A stretch of 64,000 bases of DNA from Nocardioides sp. W7 (GCF_022919075.1 NZ_CP095078.1:4960001-5024000); one strand, 5' to 3'; counted from the stretch's first letter, positions 40,498 to 49,208 are shown. A program made the numbers and translations. The notes: a model not told the origin generated them from the sequence alone.

Positions 40498-41163
40498 CTA
40501 GGCGCTGGTCGTCGTGGCGAGCTTGACGGCGAAGGCCAGGAAGACGGCCCCGACCAGCGAGGTGCCACCCGCTGCGAGCGCGCGACGGCGTCGTACGACG
40601 GCGGCGAGCCGGGCACCGCACAGGATCAGGGCGCTGAGGTAGAGCAAGCTCGCGATCTCGACCAGCACCCCCAGGAACAGGAACGACAGCACCGGCCGGT
40701 CGTACCCCGGGTCGACGAACTGCACGAAGAAGGCGATGAAGAACAAGATCGCCTTCGGGTTGAGCAGGCTGACCACGAGCGCACGGCGGTAGGGCCGCTC
40801 GACCGGCTCGCGCGTCGGCACGCCCTCGTCGAGTGCGTCCTCGATCTCGGGGACCGACCGGCGGCGCCAGGCCGTCCAGGCGCCGCGCAGCATGCCGATC
40901 GCGAGCCAGCCGAGGTAGCCGGCGCCGAGGTACTTCACGACGCCGAACAGCACGTCGTTGGTGCGCAGGACCGACGCCACCCCGGCTGCCGACAGGAACA
41001 TCAGGACCGCGTCGCCGGTGAAGACGCCGCCGGCCGCCTGGTAGCCCGCTCGGATCCCCCGCCGGGCCGAGACCGAGAGCACGTAGATCGAGTTCGGGCC
41101 GGGCAGCAGGATGATCAGCACCAGACCGACCAGGTAGGACCCCAGGTCCGTCACTCCCCACAC
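40498..41163 (-). CDS. LysE/RhtB family amino acid exporter
   Basis: A 221-residue membrane protein with about six segments. LVLIILLPGPNSIYVLSVSARRGIRAGYQAAGGVFTGDAVLMFLSAAG is the N-terminal LysE signature (PGPN...G...G..G). A charged loop follows, then SLLNPKAILFFIAFFVQFVDP, also typical of the family. LeuE-like members export neutral amino acids. A GTG start with GGAGG 9 bp before it. It lies 27 bp after the Dabb gene and may belong to that operon, converging on isomerase 1. Confidence 0.9.
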   Translation of the reverse strand: MWGVTDLGSYLVGLVLIILLPGPNSIYVLSVSARRGIRAGYQAAGGVFTGDAVLMFLSAAGVASVLRTNDVLFGVVKYLGAGYLGWLAIGMLRGAWTAWRRRSVPEIEDALDEGVPTREPVERPYRRALVVSLLNPKAILFFIAFFVQFVDPGYDRPVLSFLFLGVLVEIASLLYLSALILCGARLAAVVRRRRALAAGGTSLVGAVFLAFAVKLATTTSA

Positions 41164-41190
41164 GGTGCGGATCCTCCCACGCCGTGAGGA

Positions 41191-41508
41191 TCAGGCGGTG
41201 GCGACCCGGACGTCCGCGTCGTCGTACTGCACGAACGCCTTGGAGCCCAGCACCGGAGCGATGTGGTCGGTGATGACCGCGACGTGGGCGGGGTGGGTCT
41301 TGTAGGCCTCCCAGGCCGCCTGGGACTCGAAGCGCAGGTGGAAGCGCAGGGTGGCGTTGCCATCGACGAGGCCGGCGTCGCGCACGACCTCCGCGCCGAG
41401 AAGGCCCTCGATCTGGCCGGGTAGGGCGAGCAGTCCATCGATGATGGCGTCGACCTGAGTGTCGGTGACTTCGGACTGCAGGGTCAGGTGGCCTACGTGG
41501 TTGAACAT
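41191..41508 (-). CDS. Dabb (stress-responsive A/B barrel) domain protein
   Basis: A 105-residue small ferredoxin-like-fold protein: MFNHVGHLTL, then VDAIIDGLLALPGQIEGLLGAEVVRDAG and LRFESQAAWEAYKTHPAHVAVITDHIAPVLGSKAFVQYD. The Dabb family includes small dimers that act on polyketides or bind catabolic intermediates. Its ATG shares one base with the stop of isomerase 2 (TGATG), so it probably works on the same pathway. Confidence 0.88.
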   Translation of the reverse strand: MFNHVGHLTLQSEVTDTQVDAIIDGLLALPGQIEGLLGAEVVRDAGLVDGNATLRFHLRFESQAAWEAYKTHPAHVAVITDHIAPVLGSKAFVQYDDADVRVATA

Positions 41509-42251
41509 CAGTGCTCCTCGAGCAAGCGGCCGTAGCCGGAGATCTGGTCGTTGATGCCGTTGACCCGGAAGGCGTGCCACATGGTGGCCAGGTTGATGGC
41601 GATGACGGGCTTGCCGAGCTCCTTCTCGAGCTCGGCGGCGACCGCGATGCACTCCAGGTTGGTGCCGCACTGGATCAGCGCGTCCACGTCCGGTCCGTCG
41701 ACGGACAGGAAGGCCGCACGCAGCGTCTCCGGGGTCTCGTCGGCGATCGAGGTCGCCGACGCCGAGCACAGCCCGGTGATCGCGGCGACGTCGTACCCGA
41801 GCTCGCTGAAGTAGGCGACGACCTGCTCGTCACCGACCGGCTGGTACGGCGTCACGATGCCGATCCGCTTGGCCCCGAAGGCCTTGAGCGCCTCCCCGGC
41901 CGCGGTGGCGCCGGTGGTGACCTCGAGGCCGGTCAGGTCACGGACGTTCTGCTCGAAGGCGGCGTTGCCCTGCACCCCGCCCCAGAAGGTCTCGGCCGAC
42001 ATGCCCATCACGATGTAGTCGGGCCGGCAGGTCAGCACCACCTCGAGCGCGTCGGGCAGCGCCTCGTTGAGGCACTCGCGGAAGGCCCCGAACGCGTCGG
42101 CGGAGTCCAGCGCCGGCGCCTTGATCATGATCCGGCCGGTGTGCCAGGAGCAGTCCTGCGGGCGGAGGTGGTGGAACTCGCGCTCCACCGAGGTATTGGT
42201 CGAGGGCAGGACCAGGGCGAACTTGCGTCCCTTGGTGACGGCACGGGTCAT
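41508..42251 (-). CDS. Maleate cis-trans isomerase/arylmalonate decarboxylase family protein, paralog 2 (Cys195 kept)
   Basis: A 247-residue enzyme, colinear with paralog 1. Landmarks are PSTNTSVE (16-23), VMGMSAETFWGGVQGNAAFE (81-100), PYQPVGDEQV (135-144) and QCGTNLEC (194-201). Cys195 fits the cysteine near residue 190 that is catalytic in arylmalonate decarboxylase and is the second cysteine of maleate isomerase, but the first cysteine of the isomerases is missing (GMSAE). By that pattern a decarboxylase-like or racemase-like reaction is as likely as maleate isomerisation. First gene of a unit with Dabb and LysE; a palindrome lies upstream. Confidence 0.87.
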   Translation of the reverse strand: MTRAVTKGRKFALVLPSTNTSVEREFHHLRPQDCSWHTGRIMIKAPALDSADAFGAFRECLNEALPDALEVVLTCRPDYIVMGMSAETFWGGVQGNAAFEQNVRDLTGLEVTTGATAAGEALKAFGAKRIGIVTPYQPVGDEQVVAYFSELGYDVAAITGLCSASATSIADETPETLRAAFLSVDGPDVDALIQCGTNLECIAVAAELEKELGKPVIAINLATMWHAFRVNGINDQISGYGRLLEEH

Positions 42252-42302
42252 GCGAGGCTCCTTGGTGGCAGACGAGCGGCAGGCCCGCCCATCACCAAGT
42301 GT

Positions 42303-42318
42303 AGAGGATATATTCTCT
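42303..42318. promoter_or_regulatory. Near-perfect palindrome upstream of isomerase 2
   Basis: AGAGGATA-TATTCTCT is a 16-bp palindrome with one mismatched pair, in an A+T-rich patch 52-67 bp upstream of the ATG. It probably marks the promoter and a repressor site. It differs from the operator of the nearby tetR gene, so another regulator is likely. Confidence 0.6.
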
Positions 42319-42337
42319 CCTTGTTTGTGGCCGCAGG

Positions 42338-43225
42338 TCAGTCGAGGTGGGGTGCGCCCGCCTCGACGTCGAGTCCGGCGACCTCGGCGAAGGCCTCGAG
42401 CTGTTCGAGGTACTGCTCCAGCGACTGGTGCTCGACGGTGAGGTTCACCAGCGTGCCGCCCGCGATCCGCGCAGTCTCGAGCATGGCCAGGACGCCGTCG
42501 GGGTCGCCGATCGGATCCTGTCGGCCTCCGGGTGAGAACACGACATCGAAGTCAGCGGGCGCCTCGGCCTCGTCGAGCATCTGACGCAGCAGCTCGGGAG
42601 TGGGGCCGCGGAAGGCCTGGGGTGCCGGCGACCAGCCGTCGCCGAGCTCGACCGCCCTCCGGAGGGCGCGCTTGCTGTGGCCGCCGATCCACAGCGGAAC
42701 GCGTGGCTGGACCGCATGCGGGTCCACGACCAGGTTCTCGAAGCTGAAGTACGGGCCGTCGTACGACACCACTCGGTTCCCCAGCGCCGCCCGGAGCGCC
42801 TTCAGCGCGTCGTCAGCGCGGGGTCCGCGGTCGGCGAAGGGAGCCCCGAGCAGGTCGAACTCCTCCTCGAGGTTCCCCACGCCGAGACCGAGGATCAGGC
42901 GGCCGTTGCTGAGGTGGTCGAGGGTTCCGTAGCGCTTGGCGATCTCCAGGGGGTGGTAGAAGGGCAGGACGAGCACGAACGGCAGGAAGCGGAGGCGCCT
43001 GGTGCTCGCGGCCAGGTAGGAGAACGTCGACAACGGGTCGTAGAAGCGCTCTCCCCGGGCGATCCCGGCCGGGACCGCGACGTGGTCGCCGCAGGTCATG
43101 AAGTCGAACCCGAGCCGGTCGGCGGCGCGGGCGACTCGCACCAGTTCTGCGGGACCCGCGTGCTGCTCCCACTCGGGGCGCCGGCCCGAGAGCGCGACGA
43201 TGGGTGAGCTGATTCCTACCTTCAT
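42338..43225 (-). CDS. LLM-class flavin/F420-dependent oxidoreductase (TIGR03619-like)
   Basis: A 295-residue luciferase-like TIM barrel. MKVGISSPIVALSG, ADRLGFDFMTCGDHVAVPAG, RRLRFLPFVLVLPFYHPLEIAKRYGTLDHLSNGRLILGLGVG and VPLWIGGHSKRALRRAVELGDGW are the family motifs. The pattern fits the F420-dependent subgroup common in actinobacteria, which has no need for a flavin reductase. The ATG overlaps the SnoaL-like gene stop by 4 nt (ATGA). Substrate unknown. Confidence 0.88.
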   Translation of the reverse strand: MKVGISSPIVALSGRRPEWEQHAGPAELVRVARAADRLGFDFMTCGDHVAVPAGIARGERFYDPLSTFSYLAASTRRLRFLPFVLVLPFYHPLEIAKRYGTLDHLSNGRLILGLGVGNLEEEFDLLGAPFADRGPRADDALKALRAALGNRVVSYDGPYFSFENLVVDPHAVQPRVPLWIGGHSKRALRRAVELGDGWSPAPQAFRGPTPELLRQMLDEAEAPADFDVVFSPGGRQDPIGDPDGVLAMLETARIAGGTLVNLTVEHQSLEQYLEQLEAFAEVAGLDVEAGAPHLD

Positions 43226-43746
43226 GCGCCGTCCTCCGTTTGGGCCAGCTTCTTCTGCAGCTGGATCAAGGGATCGTGCTCGTCCCGGCTGGCCGTCGGG
43301 CCGTCCGCTTCCTTGCCGATGAACCGGCCCGCGTCCGATCGCGTCCACACCCGGACCGCCCAGCGCTCTGCGATGGCCCAGCGGCCGTCGCGCCAGGTCA
43401 TGTGGTCGACGAAGCGGACGCCGCTCGTGAAGTTGGCGCGGGGATCGTCCTCCGGCGTACCCCAGTGCACCGAGGTGCCGTAGGTCTCGCTGATCGCGGT
43501 GTCGCCGAAGAGCTCGACGAGGTGGTTGCCCACGATGTGCATCGTGCCCCCGAGCCGCGCTCTCAGCTTCGGCTCGACCCAGGCGAGGTACTCGTCGACT
43601 GGGCCCTCGAAGCCGGTGTGATGATCGATCGCGTCCGGATGGAAGGCCGAGCGCACCAGCTCCATGTCGAGCCGGTCGATGCCTCGGCAGTAGCGCAGCA
43701 CCACGTCCTGGATCTGCTGCCGGTCCGACCACTCGGTCCGTTCCAT
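43222..43746 (-). CDS. SnoaL-like / NTF2-fold polyketide cyclase-type protein
   Basis: A 174-residue NTF2-fold protein: IQDVVLRYCRGIDRLDMELVRSAFHPDAIDHH, then GTMHIVGNHLVELFGDTAISETYGTS and VRFVDHMTWRDGRWAIAERWAVRVWTR. This is the SnoaL_4 group of small hydrolases, dehydratases and isomerases in degradation pathways. GGAGGAG precedes the ATG. It is the first gene of a two-gene operon with the LLM enzyme and probably acts on the same compound. Confidence 0.87.
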   Translation of the reverse strand: MERTEWSDRQQIQDVVLRYCRGIDRLDMELVRSAFHPDAIDHHTGFEGPVDEYLAWVEPKLRARLGGTMHIVGNHLVELFGDTAISETYGTSVHWGTPEDDPRANFTSGVRFVDHMTWRDGRWAIAERWAVRVWTRSDAGRFIGKEADGPTASRDEHDPLIQLQKKLAQTEDGA

Positions 43747-44107
43747 CGTCGCTCCTCCCGCGAGGGCAGTACTCGAGGCCGTCGATGGCCACTGCCAGGA
43801 GTGTCTACCTGCGTCCCGGTTCGGGGAGTCGTCGTGTTCCCGGTGGATGGAAGCGGGCGCCCTGCCGGCGCGTCGGCCGGATGGGCGGTCTCGGAAGACG
43901 ATGCCGAGAGATGCACAGCACTTCCCCGGCCTGCTGACGCTCGTCCTGGACGAACAGACCTCCCGCTCGGGTCGCTACCACGGAGACCCCACCTAAGGCC
44001 CGGCCGAAGGCCAGGGTCATCCCGTTGCGACCAGTCATGTTCTGACAGAACTGGACTGACCGATCGACTGTCACGCACGTGTCGGACCGGCCACCGATGG
44101 TGGACGA
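43747..44107. other. Intergenic region of 361 bp upstream of the SnoaL-LLM operon
   Basis: It separates two minus-strand units. I see no convincing gene: an open frame of 89 codons at 43805-44074 on the minus strand has no Shine-Dalgarno and its start region lies on a dyad. The promoter of the SnoaL-LLM operon and the end of the eight-gene operon must lie here. Confidence 0.6.
44032..44058. promoter_or_regulatory. 27-bp dyad, operator or terminator
   Basis: CAGTC-N3-TTCTG-A-CAGAA-N3-GACTG is exactly symmetrical around base 44045. It lies 50 bp after the end of the aldo-keto reductase gene and 286 bp before the SnoaL-like start. It can act as a regulator site for the downstream operon or as a terminator of the upstream one. 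Confidence 0.55.
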
Positions 44108-44932
44108 CTAGGACGTGGCCTCGGCCAGCTCGACCCCATCGAGTCGGCGCACGTCACTCTCCGAGATCTCGAAGTCGAGGTCGAGGTTCTCGGCGATCCG
44201 CACCGGGGTGACGGTCTTGGGCAGCGGAAGGATCTCGCGCTGCAGCAGATAGCGCAGAGCGATCTGGGCGACCGATCGGCCGTACGACGCCGCGATCTCG
44301 CCCAGCACCGGGTCGCTCAGGATCGCGCCGGTGCCCAGCGGCGAGTAGCCCTCGACCAGGATCCCCTGGTCTCGGCAGTACGCCGTGAGCTCGGACTGGC
44401 GGTGTCCGACGTGGACCCGGATCTGGTTCACGTGCGGGACGACGTGGGTCGTTCCCAGGGCCTCGAGGTCTGTCACCTCGAAGTTGGACACTCCGATCGC
44501 ACGCGCCCGACCGGCTTCGTAGGCTTCCTCGAGCGCCCGCCAGACCTCGATGTTGCCCGCACGGTGGTCCGAGCCGATGTCCTCCCACGGCCAGGGCGCG
44601 TGGATCAGGTGCAGGTCGACGTAGTCCGTCCCCAGCGCGGCGAGCGACTCCTCGATGCTGGCACGAGCGCTGGCGTAGGTCTTGAGCCGCGCGGGGATCT
44701 TGGTCGTCACGAAGACCTCGGCTCGATCGAGTCCGCTCTCAGCGATCGCGCGGCCGACGCTGGCCTCGTTGCCGTAGCCGTGGGCCGTGTCGATGTGCCG
44801 GTAGCCGGCCGCGAGCGCAGCCGCCACGGCGTCGTAGGCGGGAGCACCCTCGGGGATCTGCCAGGTGCCGAAGCCGACGCTGGGGATGGTGGCGCCGGTC
44901 GACAGCTCGAAGTGGTCAGAAGAGGGAGCCAT
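44108..44932 (-). CDS. Aldo/keto reductase
   Basis: A 274-residue NADPH-dependent reductase. GFGTWQIP, the catalytic Asp/Tyr in YRHIDTAHGYGNEASVG, the Lys in VFVTTKIP, the His in YVDLHLIHAPWPW and the C-terminal NADP motif LPKTVTPVRIAENLDL are all present. It is the 2,5-diketogluconate-reductase-like AKR5 type. It starts 6 bp after the DszC-like gene and is the last gene of the eight-gene operon. It could reduce an aldehyde or ketone freed by the monooxygenases. Confidence 0.92.
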   Translation of the reverse strand: MAPSSDHFELSTGATIPSVGFGTWQIPEGAPAYDAVAAALAAGYRHIDTAHGYGNEASVGRAIAESGLDRAEVFVTTKIPARLKTYASARASIEESLAALGTDYVDLHLIHAPWPWEDIGSDHRAGNIEVWRALEEAYEAGRARAIGVSNFEVTDLEALGTTHVVPHVNQIRVHVGHRQSELTAYCRDQGILVEGYSPLGTGAILSDPVLGEIAASYGRSVAQIALRYLLQREILPLPKTVTPVRIAENLDLDFEISESDVRRLDGVELAEATS

Positions 44933-44938
44933 GCCTAC

Positions 44939-46198
44939 TCAGCTTTCGGTGGAGGTCGAGGGCGACCCGCCGGGTGCGGTCAGGTGCTGGGCGATGAACT
45001 CGTGCGGGCTGGTGCCGTTGAGCACGTGGTCACCGACCATCTGGTTCCGGTAGACCACCGGGTTGTGGGAGGCGATGGTGCGCGCGTTGCGCCAGTGTCG
45101 GTCGAGCTGAAGCCTCTCGCTCACCGCGGAGGCGCCGCCGACCTCGAACAGGCGGGCGGTGAGGTCGAGCACCAGCTCGACGACCTGACCCTGGATCGCA
45201 TAGACCGCGATGTCGGAGCGGTCGAAGTGCTCGGCGGTCACCTCGCCGCGCACCTGCGCCTGATAGGTCTCCTCGATGACGGCGCCAGCAGCCTCCACCG
45301 CTGAGTCCACGACGAACGACGCTCCAGCCAGCTTGCCGACGATCGACTGCACGTGCGGGTCGAGACCGGGCGAGGGAAAGGCGGGATTGAACAGGTTGCG
45401 TTTCTTGGCTCGCACGAAGGCGGCGACCTCGTTCAGCGCCGCCCGGCCGACGCCGGCCAAGCAGGCCAGGTGGATGAGCTGGAACACCGCACCCAGGTAG
45501 GAGCCCTGCACCAGCCCCGGCGGATAGAGCTCGACGTGGTCGGCGTCGACGTCCACCTCGGTGAAGGTCGTGGTGCCGCTGCCGGTGAGCCGCTGTCCGA
45601 ATCCGTCCCAGTCGTCGACCCGGACGATGCCCGGCGCGTCGGCACGCACCAGGACGTCCGCGTGGTTCCGGGTATCGAAGCCGGCCGAGACCTGGATCCA
45701 GTCGGCGTAGAGGCTGCCGGTCGTGTAGTACTTCTCGCCGCTCAGCCGCCAACCGTCGCCGTGCCGCGTCACCCGGGTGCTCGGGGTCCAGAAAGAGGAG
45801 CTGCCGCGCTCGCTCTGGGCGTTGCCGACGAGGTCGCCGGAGCCGATCCGGGTGAGCCAGCGCTCACGGTTCGCGGCGACGGGGTGGACGAGCCTGGTTT
45901 CGAGGAAGCCGATGTGGCCGCGCAGTGCCTGCGGCAGGTTGGAGTCGGCCGCGGCCAAGGCCACCAGCTGGCGGAAGAACTGCGGAAGGCTCACCCCGAA
46001 GCCGCCGTACTCGCGGGGCACCCGGAGTCGACCGAAGCCGGACTCGCGGAGCCACTGGATCTGCTCGAACGGCAGCAGGCGGTCGATCTCGCGTTGGAGC
46101 GCACCGGCGGCGATCCGCCCGTAGACCGGCGTGAACAGCTCGTCGAGCTCCTGGTCGGAGATCGGCGTGGTGTCCGACCACTGCTGTACGGCGCTCAC
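44939..46198 (-). CDS. Acyl-CoA dehydrogenase-fold flavin monooxygenase (DszC/SfnC-like), copy 1
   Basis: A 419-residue protein with the acyl-CoA dehydrogenase fold. LRVPREYGGFGVSLPQFFRQLVALAAADSNLPQALRGHIGF, GEKYYTTGSLYADWIQVSA and the C-terminal FEVGGASAVSERLQLDRHWRNARTIASHNP are typical of DszC and related FMNH2-dependent monooxygenases that oxidise sulfur or nitrogen atoms. The base Glu of true acyl-CoA dehydrogenases is not apparent. It is coupled to its paralog by a 4-nt overlap (ATGA). It needs reduced flavin from a reductase that the operon lacks. Confidence 0.85.
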   Translation of the reverse strand: MSAVQQWSDTTPISDQELDELFTPVYGRIAAGALQREIDRLLPFEQIQWLRESGFGRLRVPREYGGFGVSLPQFFRQLVALAAADSNLPQALRGHIGFLETRLVHPVAANRERWLTRIGSGDLVGNAQSERGSSSFWTPSTRVTRHGDGWRLSGEKYYTTGSLYADWIQVSAGFDTRNHADVLVRADAPGIVRVDDWDGFGQRLTGSGTTTFTEVDVDADHVELYPPGLVQGSYLGAVFQLIHLACLAGVGRAALNEVAAFVRAKKRNLFNPAFPSPGLDPHVQSIVGKLAGASFVVDSAVEAAGAVIEETYQAQVRGEVTAEHFDRSDIAVYAIQGQVVELVLDLTARLFEVGGASAVSERLQLDRHWRNARTIASHNPVVYRNQMVGDHVLNGTSPHEFIAQHLTAPGGSPSTSTES

Positions 46199-47487
46199 GC
46201 CTGGTCACCCTTCGTGGTCGCCTCGGGCGTGGCACTGGTGCCGGTTGCCCAGTGGTAGACGAGGCCAGCGCCGTTGATCAGGTGGTCGCCGATGACTCGT
46301 TCCTGGTTGATCGTCGGGTTGTGGGAGGAGATGGTGCGCGCGTTGCGCCAGTGCCGGTCGAGACGCCGCGCGGTGCTGGTGGCAGAGGCACCGCCCACCT
46401 CGAACAGCTCAGTGGCGGCCGCAGTGACCATCGGGACGAGCACGATCTGGGTCTGCACGGCGGCCAACTCGGCGGCCTCCATCAGCTCCGGAGCCCCGGT
46501 TCCGCGGCCCGCGATGCTGGACTCACTCGCTTCCTCGACGACCAGGGCCGCCTGCGCCACGAGCCCCCGCGCCGCGAAGGCGGTGCTCTGCAGCCGGCCG
46601 ACGACCTGCTGCACCAGGGGGTCCAGGCGCGCCTGCGGCGCGGCCCCCGAGCTGTAGACCCGGGTGCGGTTACGGACGAAGTCGGCTGCGTCACGAGCCA
46701 CCGCGGCGGCCACGCCGGCGAGCGCGGCGAGCAGGACCAGCTCGAAGAAGGCGGTCAGGTACGTCGGGCCGGGCGCACCCGCCTCGTCGATCTGCTCAGC
46801 GCTGACGACGACGTCGTTGATCAGGGTGGTCCCGCTGCCCGTGAGCTGTTGGCCGAAGCCGTCCCAGTCATCGACCAGCTCCAGGCCGGGTGTCGCGACC
46901 GGCAGCAGCACCGAGCGCACCGCAGCCTGCTCGTCCTCGGCCACCACGACGACCCAGTCGGCGAAGAGGCTGCCGGTGCTGTAGTACTTCGTCCCATTGA
47001 GATGCCATCCCTCTCCGCCCCGGGTGAGCCGGGTGTTGAGGCGGCCGACCTCGGCACCGGCGCGCTCGTGGCTGGCGTTGCCGACGATGGCTCCTGACCC
47101 GGCCAGCGTCAGCAGCTGCGCGCTCCAGGGGCGGTGCGGCGTGGCTCGGTGCATCTCGACGACGCCGAAGTGCGCACGCAGCAGCTGGGCCACGTTGGAG
47201 TCTGCGGCCGCCAGCTCGACCAGCCAGGCGAACAGCTCCGGGATGCTTCTGCCGTACCCACCGAAGTCGACCGGCACCGTCAGGCGGGTGAACCCCGCCT
47301 CTCGCAGTGCGTTCACCTCGGCGAACGGCAATCTCCGCTCGTGGTCGCGGAGCGCCGCTCCGGCTCTGATCTCCTCGAACACGGGGGCGAAACGGGCGCG
47401 GAGCTCGGCATCGCTCGGCGCACCCTCGGCACGAGGGGCACTCCCCCGTTCCTGGTCGACCTCGGGGGTGGGATGAGTCAGCGTCAT
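46195..47487 (-). CDS. Acyl-CoA dehydrogenase-fold flavin monooxygenase (DszC/SfnC-like), copy 2
   Basis: A 430-residue paralog of the next gene downstream. It shares FGGYG, FAWLVELAAADSNVAQLLRAHFG, NGTKYYSTGSLFADWVVVVAED, DDWDGFGQQLTGSGTT and FEVGGASATSTARRLDRHWRNARTISSHNP. The N-terminal 30 residues are polar and probably disordered. Its ATG overlaps the ABC ATPase stop... the two are read in the order ATPase, copy 2, copy 1 with 4-nt overlaps on both sides. Two side-by-side copies suggest successive oxidations or two related substrates. Confidence 0.84.
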   Translation of the reverse strand: MTLTHPTPEVDQERGSAPRAEGAPSDAELRARFAPVFEEIRAGAALRDHERRLPFAEVNALREAGFTRLTVPVDFGGYGRSIPELFAWLVELAAADSNVAQLLRAHFGVVEMHRATPHRPWSAQLLTLAGSGAIVGNASHERAGAEVGRLNTRLTRGGEGWHLNGTKYYSTGSLFADWVVVVAEDEQAAVRSVLLPVATPGLELVDDWDGFGQQLTGSGTTLINDVVVSAEQIDEAGAPGPTYLTAFFELVLLAALAGVAAAVARDAADFVRNRTRVYSSGAAPQARLDPLVQQVVGRLQSTAFAARGLVAQAALVVEEASESSIAGRGTGAPELMEAAELAAVQTQIVLVPMVTAAATELFEVGGASATSTARRLDRHWRNARTISSHNPTINQERVIGDHLINGAGLVYHWATGTSATPEATTKGDQA

Positions 47488-49208
47488 CGCGCTACTCCTG
47501 TCGTGTCAGTGGTGGTCAGTCGCCGCGGCACGGCGGCGACGCGGGGTACGGAGGTGAGCAGCGCCTGCGTGTAGGGGTGAGTGGGCTGCTCGAAGATCTG
47601 GTCAGCGGTGCCGGTCTCCACGACCTGGCCGTCCTTCATCACGAGCACGCGGTCGCAGAGGTGGTGAACCACGCCGAGGTCGTGGGAGATGAACAGATAG
47701 CTCAGGCCGAGGCGTTGCTGCAGGTCGGTGAGCAGGTCGAGGACCTGGGCCTGGATGGAGACATCGAGCGCCGACACCGGTTCGTCGAGGACCAGGGTCT
47801 CCGGCTTCGCGGCCAGGGCCCGGGCGATCGCGATCCGCTGCCGCTGCCCGCCCGACAGGGTGGCGGGACGGCGCTCGGCATGGTCGGCCTGGAGCCCCAC
47901 CTGCTCGAGCAGGTCGACGACGCGGCGACGCCGATCCGTCTTCCCCAGCCCCGGTGGCAGCGCATTCATCACCACGGCCCCCACGTCGTGGCGGGGATCG
48001 AAGGATCCGAGCGGATCCTGGTGGACCGCTCCGACCCGGCGCCGATCAGGTCGGCGGTCACGGTCGGTGGCGGCGCTCCATGCGCGCCCGTGCAGCAGCA
48101 CCTCACCGGCGTCCGGCCTCAGCAGGCCCAGGGCCATCCGCCCGACGGTCGTCTTGCCCGATCCGGACTCACCGACCACGCCCAGGCACTCCCCCGCACG
48201 GAGCTGGAAGGAGACCTTCGAGACGACCTCGCGGGTCACACCGTCCGGGCCCAGGTAGCGCTTGGTGAGGTCACGTGCGTCGAGGACCACCGCAGGGTCC
48301 GCCGCCGAGCCGTAGTTGCCGCCGGCGGGCCCGCGACGACGGCGCTCCGACGAGGCGGCCGCACCCGCCCCGGAGGTCAACCGGGTCCCGCGCGAGGCCC
48401 CTGACGGGATCGCCGCGAGCAGCGTGCGGGTGTAGGGGTCCTGCGGGTCGCTCAACACCTGCTCGGTCGGGCCGGACTCCACGACCCGGCCGTGCTGCAT
48501 GACCACGACGTGATCGGCGATGCGGCTCACGACCGCGAGGTCGTGGCTGATGAGGAGCAGCGCCTTGCCCCGCTCCCGGGTCTCCTCGAGCAGCCGCAGG
48601 ACCTGCGCCTGCACGGTGGTGTCCAGAGCGGTGGTGGGCTCGTCGGCGATGACCAGCTCCGGGTCGAGTGCCAGCGCAGCGGCGATCAGGGCGCGCTGGC
48701 GCAGTCCCCCGGACAGCTCGCCGGAGCGCTGTGCCGCGCGCAGTTCCGGCTCGGGGACGCCGACCGCCGCCAGCATCTCCAGCACCCGGGCGCGACGAGC
48801 GGACGCGTCGCCGTACCCGTGCAGCTTCAGGCTCTCCGCGATCTCCTTGCCGACCGGACGCAGCGGGTCGAGCGAGACCAGGGCGTCCTGGAGCACCAGC
48901 CCGACCCGGCTGCCGCGGATCCGCCGCCACTGCCGGTCGGAGAGGTCGCGAGCATCCGCACCGCACACCTCCAGTCGGGAGGCCTGGACTCGTGCAGTGG
49001 CACCGGCCAGCCCCACGAGACTGCGAGCGGTGACGCTCTTGCCGGAGCCGGACTCACCCACGATCGCCAACGATCCCCCGGCCATCAGGTCGAGGTCGAC
49101 GCCGTGGACCACCTGCCGGGCGCTACGGCCACGGCCGAAGGACACCCGCAGGTCGCGCACGGAGACCAGTGGTCGCGCGGGAAGGTCCTCGTAGGGTTCG
49201 GTGCTCAT
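47484..49208 (-). CDS. ABC transporter ATPase, DppD-DppF fusion with two nucleotide-binding domains
   Basis: A 574-residue protein with two complete ATPase domains. The first has Walker A GESGSGKS (51-58), signature LSGGL (165-169, Gln replaced by Leu) and Walker B LVIADE; the second has GESGSGKT (346-353) and LSGGQ (451-455). The linker (about 270-305) is Ser/Arg/Gly-rich. Fused ATPases of this kind drive peptide/nickel or glutathione-type importers. It overlaps the permease upstream and the monooxygenase downstream by 4 nt each. Confidence 0.93.
   Translation of the reverse strand: MSTEPYEDLPARPLVSVRDLRVSFGRGRSARQVVHGVDLDLMAGGSLAIVGESGSGKSVTARSLVGLAGATARVQASRLEVCGADARDLSDRQWRRIRGSRVGLVLQDALVSLDPLRPVGKEIAESLKLHGYGDASARRARVLEMLAAVGVPEPELRAAQRSGELSGGLRQRALIAAALALDPELVIADEPTTALDTTVQAQVLRLLEETRERGKALLLISHDLAVVSRIADHVVVMQHGRVVESGPTEQVLSDPQDPYTRTLLAAIPSGASRGTRLTSGAGAAASSERRRRGPAGGNYGSAADPAVVLDARDLTKRYLGPDGVTREVVSKVSFQLRAGECLGVVGESGSGKTTVGRMALGLLRPDAGEVLLHGRAWSAATDRDRRPDRRRVGAVHQDPLGSFDPRHDVGAVVMNALPPGLGKTDRRRRVVDLLEQVGLQADHAERRPATLSGGQRQRIAIARALAAKPETLVLDEPVSALDVSIQAQVLDLLTDLQQRLGLSYLFISHDLGVVHHLCDRVLVMKDGQVVETGTADQIFEQPTHPYTQALLTSVPRVAAVPRRLTTTDTTGVAR

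Noticed and set aside
43805..44074. 89-codon minus-strand frame upstream of the SnoaL-like gene
   Set aside because: It has no Shine-Dalgarno or -10 box, its first codons lie on the 27-bp dyad and the last half is Arg/Pro-rich as expected from non-coding G+C-rich DNA.
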